From Hippasteria phrygiana (Eukaryota > Echinodermata > Asteroidea > Valvatida > Goniasteridae): DNA of 64,000 nt. Position numbers and translations under genes: made by a program. The stretch spans positions 1,054,001 through 1,118,000 of the forward strand of contig JAZGUH010000363.1 in assembly GCA_037893225.1 (NCBI GenBank). Reading direction: 5' to 3'. Shown piece after piece: positions 18,543 through 25,224 of the stretch; positions within the stretch are counted from its first letter, which is position 1, and every line of letters begins with the position of its first letter. The notes below the pieces were generated by a model. That model was not told the DNA's origin, made no database searches, and saw only the letters and a list, made by a program, of their open reading frames with translations.

Positions 18543-18738
18543 ATACCTATTAGATACCTATTAGATACCTATTAGATGATTTGTAGATGATTTGTAGATG
18601 ATTTATAGATGATTTATAGATAACTGATAGATACCTATTAGATAACTGTTAGATAACTGATAGATACCTATTAGATAACTGTTAGATAACTGATAGATAC
18701 CTATTAGATAACTGTTAGATGATCTACAGATTATCTAG
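18541..18738 (+). repeat. Array of eighteen 11-bp repeats
   Basis: Eighteen consecutive units of exactly 11 bases, all starting AGAT. Main types are AGATACCTATT, AGATGATTTGT/AT and AGATAACTGTT/AT. From unit 8 the order AGATAACTGAT, AGATACCTATT, AGATAACTGTT recurs. It lies in the widest gap of the right gene block, between the packaging ATPase and a TATATAAAA motif. The 11-bp period puts every unit on nearly the same DNA face. It may be a protein-binding iteron, a packaging or regulatory site, or a simple minisatellite. Confidence 0.95.
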
Positions 18739-18751
18739 TCATATATAAAAT
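18739..18751 (+). promoter_or_regulatory. TATA-box-like motif after the repeat array
   Basis: TCATATATAAAAT ends at the ATG at 18752. It is the clearest example of the TATAAA-then-ATG arrangement seen before many genes of the element. Confidence 0.5.
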
Positions 18752-18970
18752 ATGATAGAATATCTAGACCTATTATTAAAACTGGTAATAGCCATCAACT
18801 TATCTTTATTTTCTTACGATTATATTTCTTGTAGAAATAAGATTAAAAAATATAGTTCTATTTTAAATGAGCAAGTCGATAGAATCTCTAAGCACGTTAT
18901 CTCAAGAACCCGTAGCTGCTACACCCACGACCATAGCGATGATCCCAGAAGCAACTATATCCAAAAATAG
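18752..18970 (+). CDS. Small membrane protein candidate (72 aa)
   Basis: The start is supported by a TATATAAAAT motif directly upstream. The N-terminus is a hydrophobic segment (LDLLLKLVIAINLSLF). The remainder is basic and polar. Its last 104 bases overlap the next gene in another frame, and the C-terminal part may be shaped mainly by that gene. No family is recognised. It could be a real small membrane protein or a fortuitous open frame. Confidence 0.5.
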   Translation: MIEYLDLLLKLVIAINLSLFSYDYISCRNKIKKYSSILNEQVDRISKHVISRTRSCYTHDHSDDPRSNYIQK

Positions 18971-19550
18971 ACTTTTGGGCGTAGTTGCTTCCGGTGATTC
19001 TAAAAAATATTTCGGTAAAGAATACTCCGTCAATGAAATAGAGGGATTGACTGTGGAAAAACAAGAAAAGCTATATAAAAGATACGAAGCCAAGCTCGGT
19101 AAAGAAATGATAGTTAGTTTGGGGAGTTGCGTGTTGACCGTTTACGCAAAAGCTTTAGGCGCAACTTTACCGCTGGCTTCGCCATTCGGTTATAAACTTT
19201 GTTTAGATTCTGAAGAAGCCCTTATCAACGACCTAGAAAAAGATCCCGTTATTTCTAGCAGCTTGTCCAGTTTACTTTGCGAAGTGCATTATAATTATGG
19301 GGTTTATTTATCTCCTTTGGTGGCTATGTTGATCACGACTAAACATTTACAGGTAGATAGTAGTAGTAATATAACAACAAATAATAGTAGTACTATTATA
19401 AAAGATGAGCCTAGAAACGACAACGACGGATCAAGTAGCAGAGACCCCACAGCCTCCCCAAGAGCCGGCTCAGCCTCCCCAAGAGTCTCCCCAAGAGCCG
19501 ACTCAGCCGGCTCTATCAAGAGTCACAAAAAAAAGAGCAAAAGATCCTAA
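18867..19550 (+). CDS. Uncharacterised Polinton protein (227 aa)
   Basis: It starts at an ATG preceded by ATTTTAA. The middle (about 50-150) is compact, with KLYKRYEAKLGKEM and a moderately hydrophobic stretch (VSLGSCVLTVYAKAL), then paired Ser/Leu-rich helices. The C-terminal ~55 residues are low-complexity Ser/Pro/Arg ending in KSHKKKSKRS, a basic tail that could bind nucleic acid. The last 146 bases are also read by the next gene in another frame; the repeated CCCCAAGAG-type DNA gives proline-rich peptides in both. Family not recognised with confidence. Confidence 0.75.
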   Translation: MSKSIESLSTLSQEPVAATPTTIAMIPEATISKNRLLGVVASGDSKKYFGKEYSVNEIEGLTVEKQEKLYKRYEAKLGKEMIVSLGSCVLTVYAKALGATLPLASPFGYKLCLDSEEALINDLEKDPVISSSLSSLLCEVHYNYGVYLSPLVAMLITTKHLQVDSSSNITTNNSSTIIKDEPRNDNDGSSSRDPTASPRAGSASPRVSPRADSAGSIKSHKKKSKRS

Positions 19551-19818
19551 AAGAGTAGAGCAAGGTAAAAAACTGGCCGAAAGAAACAGAAAGATGAAAG
19601 AACAAATACAAAAAATGCAAAGTATAGAAGAAGAGCAAACGCCAGCGCTAACGATGGCAGACATTCCGAGCTGGGGATACGCGATAGTTGGTTTGGCTGT
19701 TTTAGGAATTGGATATCTCGCGTTTAAAAAGAGTAAACCTGTAGATACACAGCGAGACGTAGTGGTACAGACCGCAACTTCAACCCCTAAAGTCGAAGAA
19801 TCATTAGAAATGGAATAA
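19405..19818 (+). CDS. Proline-rich, C-terminally anchored small protein (137 aa)
   Basis: The start follows ATTATAAAAG directly. It has a proline/glutamine-rich N-terminus (residues ~13-35, PPQEPAQPPQES pattern), then a Lys/Arg/Glu-rich helix probably forming a coiled coil (about 45-80), then one membrane helix (WGYAIVGLAVLGIGYLAF), then a 27-residue polar tail. The helix ending GYLAF resembles the C-terminal anchors of the 582-aa and 137-aa (16089) proteins. It overlaps the preceding gene by 146 bases. Function unknown; a virion membrane or spike-linked protein is plausible. Confidence 0.75.
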   Translation: MSLETTTTDQVAETPQPPQEPAQPPQESPQEPTQPALSRVTKKRAKDPKRVEQGKKLAERNRKMKEQIQKMQSIEEEQTPALTMADIPSWGYAIVGLAVLGIGYLAFKKSKPVDTQRDVVVQTATSTPKVEESLEME

Positions 19819-19849
19819 ATAAAAAAAATAAAATATTTGTACAAGTAAA

Positions 19850-20083
19850 ATGGATACGAAGAACGTTGCAAATACTCTTTATCACGGTGCTGTGTTGAGT
19901 TTGTTGACCGTAGGTTATACTATGTTGAGTAAAAAACTTTTGAAAATTAAGCCCGCCGATTTAGGAAAGTTAGACGTAGAAGATACGGTTAAAATCACCG
20001 CTACGGTAGGTAGCGCTCTAGCCACTCAGACTTGGTTGGTGAGCCAAGGAATAATTCCTCAGAATGTGATGAATACTACGTAA
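19850..20083 (+). CDS. Small hydrophobic conserved Polinton protein (77 aa)
   Basis: MDTKNVANTLYHGAVLSLL opens a protein with one clear hydrophobic segment (about 13-30) and a second, weaker one (about 48-65). It ends near SQGIIPQNV. I recall very similar short proteins (YHGAVLS and QGIIP motifs) in other invertebrate Polinton-type clusters, which supports a real gene despite its size. Function unknown; probably membrane-associated. It sits 25 bases before the next ATG. Confidence 0.75.
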   Translation: MDTKNVANTLYHGAVLSLLTVGYTMLSKKLLKIKPADLGKLDVEDTVKITATVGSALATQTWLVSQGIIPQNVMNTT

Positions 20084-20108
20084 AATATAAAATATATGAC
20101 TTTATAAA

Positions 20109-21545
20109 ATGGCTGAAGGTGGAGAAGAGTTCGAAATGGGCAAGCGTGGTCGAGAAGATAAACAAGCCGATGCTGCTGCTGATGATGCTGATGATGTTTT
20201 TGAAGATGCCAATGGCGACGATGGTTTAGGAATAAACCCCGACTATGATTATGAATTAGACAGACCGGCTGAGCCACAACCGCCTACGACGATTGATGAA
20301 GCTGGTGATATTATAGATAGACATCGCGATATGTATAAAGAAGGTTTAGCTAATGATTTTTATAATCATTGGGCGGGAGATCTACCAGGGGAAAGATTAG
20401 CCATAATTAGACCAAAACTCATTAGGTACGAACTTTTTACTAAAGATGAAAACGGTACTTACTTCAACGGTGTTAGATTGACTAGTAAAGTTCATTTCGA
20501 TAAATTTGTAGCTAGATCGACGTTAAAAAAAAACTTTAACGAGAAGTTTCCAGGCGGAAACTTTATTAAATTTTTTAAAGAAGATTTGGGTTTATTAACG
20601 ACTGATGAACTTAATTTGCTAGAGGCTGAGGAAACTATAGATTTAGCGTACGATCGCTATGTTACTCCAAGACGAATGGTTGAGATAGCTAACAATGCGA
20701 TTGACAACCTGGAACGTATGTATGGTCCTGAAATGGATCCCGAATATGATCCTGAAACCGGCAGATATACAATTCCTTCCTCTCAATCGATACCAGTAGA
20801 TGCTCAAGCGCAAACTGATGGGTTACATTATAGAGAACTTGAAGGTTTAGATCAAAAACTACAAACGCTCAAAGGTAGTTTAGAATTAAATATATCCGAA
20901 AAGGATAGGTTAAATGATGTAATTGAGAAAATGAAAGTAGCCTTAGGTGAAGAAAAAGATGCTTATAAGAGACGTATTCTGCTTGATGAATTAAGAGGTT
21001 ACAGAGATGATAGAGCGGCCAGAACTGAGGCAATAGACAGCAATATGAATAATATCAGAAGTCAAGGCTATAGACTCAAACAAATGGTTAGTAGAATGTT
21101 AGGACGTGATATCTCACTAAGAGAAAAGATTAGAATTCTGTTTCGAGAAGAGGGTGTGACGATAGTAAGTATATTAACCGCGTTTGCTATAGCTATAGGT
21201 GCGATCGTTGGTTCTTTGGTGAAGACTGTTGGTGGGGGTGGTGCGGCGGCTGCAGCGGTTGTTCCTGCTCCGACTCCGGTTCCTCCTAAACCCGTTACTC
21301 CTACGCCCAAGCCCGGAGGCAACGTTAAAGATTGGATAAGTAACCATTTAAAAAACTTGGCTAATTTGCTAAAAAAGCTCGGGGGTAAGTTATTAGTCGC
21401 TTTACCTGGTATTTTGGGTGCTATCGCGAGTTGGTTGTTCACGTTATTGAGTAAGTCGGTAGGTTGGTTGGCAGATCACGTGTGGACGTTATTGGTGGGT
21501 GTTGGTACTTTGATACTCGTATACATGCAAAAAAATTTAAAATAA
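20109..21545 (+). CDS. Large membrane protein of the Polinton virion block (478 aa)
   Basis: The ATG follows CTTTATAAA directly. The N-terminus is acidic (about 1-60). A globular region follows (NGVRLTSKVHFDKFV near 120-135). A coiled coil spans about 245-330. The C-terminal third carries LFREEGVTIVSILTAFAIA (about 340-370, hydrophobic), a Gly/Ala/Pro linker, an amphipathic DWISNHLKNL segment, and two more hydrophobic stretches (about 428-448 and 458-473). I recall this C-terminal pattern in many invertebrate Polinton-type clusters. Function is not known; membrane insertion or pore-like activity during entry is a possibility only. Confidence 0.82.
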   Translation: MAEGGEEFEMGKRGREDKQADAAADDADDVFEDANGDDGLGINPDYDYELDRPAEPQPPTTIDEAGDIIDRHRDMYKEGLANDFYNHWAGDLPGERLAIIRPKLIRYELFTKDENGTYFNGVRLTSKVHFDKFVARSTLKKNFNEKFPGGNFIKFFKEDLGLLTTDELNLLEAEETIDLAYDRYVTPRRMVEIANNAIDNLERMYGPEMDPEYDPETGRYTIPSSQSIPVDAQAQTDGLHYRELEGLDQKLQTLKGSLELNISEKDRLNDVIEKMKVALGEEKDAYKRRILLDELRGYRDDRAARTEAIDSNMNNIRSQGYRLKQMVSRMLGRDISLREKIRILFREEGVTIVSILTAFAIAIGAIVGSLVKTVGGGGAAAAAVVPAPTPVPPKPVTPTPKPGGNVKDWISNHLKNLANLLKKLGGKLLVALPGILGAIASWLFTLLSKSVGWLADHVWTLLVGVGTLILVYMQKNLK

Positions 21546-21575
21546 TAAGTAGTATAAAATATACTACTCTATAAA

Positions 21576-22217
21576 ATGACCGCAGAATCCGTTTACCCTA
21601 AATTGCCCGATTATAGTGCGCCTATAGAAACGAACGAGTCTTCAGTCTTTAGGTTAAATAAAATCGAACGAGTGCAAAAAGAGATATCTAACGAGAGAGA
21701 TAAGAGAGAACGGTTGCACAAAAAGTATAATAAAATTATTACCTGTTTATCTAACGCAGAGACCGTTATGGAATGTTTAGGTGCCTTATCCGGCACAATA
21801 GGCATAGTCAGCGTTGTAGGTGTCATTAGTATACCTATAGGCGTAGTGTTAGAAGGATTAGCTATAGGATGCGTGGGTGTAAGTTTGGTATTAAAACGAT
21901 TTAGTAAAAAGTTTAGAGGTAAAGCTAAGAAACACGATGAGATTAGAGTAGTAGCAGAAACAAAATTAAATACGATAAATGAATTGGTGTCTCAGGCTGT
22001 AGATGATGGTGATGTAAGTCACGAAGAATTTACTTTAATTAACGATGAATTAAACAAGTTTAATGGAATGAAAGAAGCTATTAGGACACAAACTAAAGCG
22101 AGAGAAGAGTCTGTTTCTAACCAAAAAGAAATAGACGATGAGGTCAAAAAGAAAGTGGTCGAGCTTCTAGCGAAAGAAAAAAAAGATCTTATCGCAAAAC
22201 TTACAACTTTAAATTAG
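21576..22217 (+). CDS. Coiled-coil membrane protein, last gene (213 aa)
   Basis: It starts after CTCTATAAA. Residues ~20-60 are charged and helical (RLNKIERVQKEI). Residues ~66-105 form a long hydrophobic hairpin (LGALSGTIGIVSVVGVISIP onward). Then comes KAKKHDEIRVVAETKLN and a second charged helical region to the end. This arrangement and the KKHD-IR motif match an uncharacterised family I recall beside Polinton capsid genes. Near its 3' end lies an A_AAA_AAA stretch; the minus-one frame after it stays open to 22330. Confidence 0.82.
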   Translation: MTAESVYPKLPDYSAPIETNESSVFRLNKIERVQKEISNERDKRERLHKKYNKIITCLSNAETVMECLGALSGTIGIVSVVGVISIPIGVVLEGLAIGCVGVSLVLKRFSKKFRGKAKKHDEIRVVAETKLNTINELVSQAVDDGDVSHEEFTLINDELNKFNGMKEAIRTQTKAREESVSNQKEIDDEVKKKVVELLAKEKKDLIAKLTTLN

Positions 22218-22413
22218 TCATAGCTAAAGAGTACGAGTGTGATTCTAACGTAAGCTCATTGAGACCTCCTAGCTATGCAAGTACCCAAGAGAGTTTAGAG
22301 ACTAGGCCTAGCGCTCCTTGCAAAGAGTAGTTGTAGTTAGTAACAGACAAAAACCCTCATCTCTACTGAGTAGAGGTGAGGGTTTTTTTTGCCTTACGGC
22401 AAATCATATTTTG
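22218..22413 (+). other. Gene-poor right end with hairpin and T run
   Basis: The first ~110 bases are open in the frame one base behind the preceding gene and encode a Ser/Pro-rich stretch with PPSY before a stop at 22328-22330; no ATG precedes it in that frame. Then an inverted repeat at about 22351-22383 (ACCCTCATCTCTA pairing with TAGAGGTGAGGGT, one mismatch) is followed by eight T's, and a small TTGCC/GGCAA hairpin adjoins the right inverted repeat. The hairpin may act as a transcript 3'-end or a stall site. Confidence 0.6.
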
Positions 22414-22642
22414 CCTTTTCCGCCCGGGCGCCCCGGATATTTCGTATGGTTGTGGGATATGGAAAAAACTTTTTATTTTCATGATTTCTCTATAATTTTG
22501 GTGTGTAGTACCCCAGCAAAATTTTGGGCGATTTTTGGGGCTATTTTGTTTCTAAAAAATTTGACGTATGTACCCCCAGCAAAATTAGAGAGAAAAGTGA
22601 AAAAACAGGAAATGACATAGAACCGGCAATTTGCATACTACT
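22414..22642 (-). repeat. Polinton right terminal inverted repeat, 229 bp
   Basis: Reverse complement of 6652-6880, with one difference near the outer end. It ends ...GCATACTACT, directly followed by the second CTTTG of the target duplication. Confidence 0.95.
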
Positions 22643-22647
22643 CTTTG
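22643..22647 (+). repeat. Target site duplication, right (CTTTG)
   Basis: Direct copy of 6647-6651. The flank continues TGTTATATTGAATTTGG as in uninterrupted copies of the host repeat at about 3457 and 23044. Confidence 0.85.
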
Positions 22648-23500
22648 TGTTATATTGAATTTGGTCTAAATTTTGAAATGGCTGTCATTTCTTACTTGAG
22701 TGAGCCACGATCATGAAATTTTGGAATTGGGTACAGAAAAATACAATGTATACATTTTTGTAATCAGATTGACCCTTACATGCGTTTAAAAAAAAAAATA
22801 TTGTTGATGACGTCATCATGACGTCACACAATTTTCGCCATTTAGGGCATATCTTTGAGACATACCAAAGCTGTAACAAAAATAATTTTGAAAATATCTT
22901 GTTTTGTTCGCTAGATATATTGAAAAGAATGTTACGATTTTAAAACTTCAAAAATTCAGCGACTTGAAAAAAGACTAGAAATCAACCCCTTTTATAAACA
23001 GCAAGCTCATAATAGCCATGGTTGTCAGCCCGTCCCAGAATTCCTTTGTGTTATATTGAATTTGGTCTAAATTTTGAAATGGCTGTCATTTCTTACTTGA
23101 GTGAGCCACGATCATGAAATTTTGGAATTGGGTACAGGAAAATTCAATATATACATTTTTGTAATCGGATTGACCCTTACATGCGTTAACAAAAAAACAC
23201 ATTTTTGATGACGTCATCATGACGTCACACAATTTTCGCAATTTAGGGCATATCTTTGAGACATACCAAAGCTATAAGAAAAAGAATTTTGAAAATATCT
23301 TGTTTTGTTCGCTAGATATATTTAAAAGAATGTTACGATTTTAAAAATTCAAAAATTCATAAAAAATCACTTGATGACGTCATCATGACGTCACTCTTCG
23401 ACGCAATATGTCAGCTTAGGGTCTATGTTTGAGGTAAGTTTGGTTAAGATCTGAGGTTTTTTAAGACCTAAAGTGCCGCCGAGAAAATTCGTGTACAAAG
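22648..23500. repeat. Host repeat units right of the Polinton
   Basis: The interrupted ~395-bp unit resumes here, and a second full unit starts near 22976. Both carry paired TGACGTCA palindromes. The end of the block matches 3440-3960 closely and leads into a hairpin cassette. Confidence 0.8.
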
Positions 23501-23523
23501 TCTATGGGATTTTGGTCGGAACT

Positions 23524-23815
23524 AAAAGAAGAAGAAAAAAAAAATCAGAACAAAAACAAGGCCTTTTCCGACTGGAAGTGTCGGAAAAGCCAAAAATCAG
23601 AACAAAAACAATGGCTTTTCCGAAAATTTCGGAAAAGCCAAAAAAAAAAAAAGTCGAAACAAAAACAAAGGCTTTTCCGAAAAATTTCGGAAAAGCCCCC
23701 AAAAAAAATCGAAACAAAAACAATGGCTTTTCCGAAAAATTTCGGAAAAGCCAACGAGAGATGTGTGACTGTTGATGAACAGTACACATAGCTTTTCCGC
23801 TTGCATTTTTTTTTT
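23524..23815 (+). repeat. Hairpin cassette 3 (five hairpins)
   Basis: The longest cassette. After a GAAGAAGA tract come four palindromes, at 23560-23591, 23613-23639, 23670-23697 and 23725-23752, each with GGC(C)TTTTCCG and CGGAAAAGCC arms and separated by A-rich AACAAAAACAA-type spacers. A fifth hairpin at 23761-23789 has arms ATGTGTGACTGTT and AACAGTACACAT (one bulge). The free arm TAGCTTTTCCGC and a long T run follow. Short open frames over it on both strands are low complexity and not genes. Confidence 0.85.
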
Positions 23816-24257
23816 TTTTTACATGAAAGGAATTAAGGAATAAAGAGTAAGTTTAAAGAGTGAAAGTATTAAGAGTGAAAGTATAATAAAGGTTGCATGA
23901 AATATACCTTAGATTTGTAGATATGTTTTCTTTGCGATTATAAGTATCGCACTTTGATGTGTTTTGGTTCATGTTGGTTCACGTTGACCCTAACCCGGTC
24001 TGGTGACGTCATCAATCTTTGGCCCCACTCAACTTGTTCTTAGCATGAAGCCGATTACATACATCAATTATAAAGTGATTTCAGCAAACTTCGCCAAACA
24101 CATCTACCGATTATTTATTTAAAAAAAAATTCAACCTGCCGCTAGAGGGCGCTCGAACATTTTATGACGTCACAATTTTGTGTGTGTAAAGTACAACCTA
24201 GCCAGAGACTAACATCGTTGAAAGCAAGTTTACATATTTTTTCACTTTCAAATGATG
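23816..24257. repeat. Dispersed repeat before the 161-bp satellite
   Basis: About 23818-23980 is nearly identical to about 54218-54380 (ACATGAAAGGAATTAAGG start). From 23981 to 24257 the two loci differ: here a CCGCTAGAGGGCGCTCG-containing segment also found at about 25520 and 55920 occupies the position. No gene. Confidence 0.75.
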
Positions 24258-25224
24258 AGGCACTTCCGTTTTGGACCGGAAGGAAGGGTCACGTGACTTT
24301 GCACGTAATATAAAAAATGAAGACCCTGGATTATTCTATCGGTTCCCGTAAAAATCAAAATCAGATCTCTCTCGATTGATTTTTATATTGATTTTCAAAG
24401 ATTAAATTTTCAAGTTATAAGGCACTTCCGGTTTGGGCCGGAAGGAAGGGTCACGTGACTTTGCACGTAATATAGAAAATGAAGACCCTGGATTATTCTA
24501 TCGGTTCCCGTAAAAAGCAAAATCAGATCTCTCTCGATTGATTCTATATTGATTTTCAAAGATTAAACTTTCAAGTTGTAAGGCACTTCCGGTTTGGACC
24601 GGAAGGAAGGGTCACGTGACTTTGCACGTAATATAAAAAATGAAGACCCTGGATTATTCTATCAGTTGCCGTAAAACGCAAAATCAGATCTCTCTCGATT
24701 GATTTTATATTGATTTTCAAAGATTAAACTTTCAAGTTATAAGGCACTTCCGGTTTAGACCGGAAGGAAGGGTCACGTGACTTTGCACGTAATATAAAAA
24801 ATGAAGACCCTGGATTATTCTATCAGTTGCCGTAAAAAGCAAAGTCAGATCTCTCTTGATTGATTTTATATTGATTTTCAAAGATTAAACTTTCAAATTA
24901 TAAGGCACTTCCGGTTTGGACCGGAAGGAAGGGTCACGTGACTTTGCACGTAATATAAAAAATGAAGACCCTGGAGTATTCTATCGGTTCCCGTAAAAAG
25001 CAAAATCAGATCTCTCTCGATTGATTTTATTTTGATTTTCAAAGATTAAACTTTCAAGTTATAAGGCACTTCCGGTTTAGACCGGAAGGAAGGGTCACGT
25101 GACTTTGCACGTAATACCAAAAATGAAGACCCTGGATTATTCTATCAGTTCACATTAAAGCAAAATCAGATCTCTCACGGTTGATTTTATATTGATTTTC
25201 AAAAACTAAATCTAGAAATCTTTG
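24258..25224 (+). repeat. 161-bp satellite, six units
   Basis: Unit starts (AGGCACTTCCG) are at 24258, 24420, 24581, 24742, 24903 and 25064, a period of 161-162 bp. Each unit holds an imperfect palindrome CTTCCGGTTTGGACCGGAAG, then GGGTCACGTGAC and AATGAAGACCCTGGA. The last unit is more diverged. A solitary related unit follows at 25649. A second array of the same family is at 54810-55600. Confidence 0.92.

Larger units (their letters stand above)
6652..22642. mobile_element. Complete Polinton/Maverick element (15,991 bp)
   Basis: A self-replicating DNA element, also viewed as an integrated virus-like genome. It has 229-bp terminal inverted repeats starting AGTAGTATGC, a 5-bp target duplication, protein-primed-type DNA polymerase B, a retroviral-type integrase, an A32-like ATPase and a double-jelly-roll-like capsid protein. 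All major frames are open, and the inverted repeats differ at one position by eye (6664). The insertion is therefore young. Genes are packed: polB rightward, three paralogs leftward, one large virion-type gene rightward, integrase leftward, then nine rightward genes. No adenain-like protease was recognised. Confidence 0.93.

Noticed and set aside
23473..23806. Several 70-100-codon open frames over the hairpin cassettes on both strands
   Set aside because: Low-complexity Lys/Phe-rich products of palindromes and A-runs, with no conservation of frame between cassettes.
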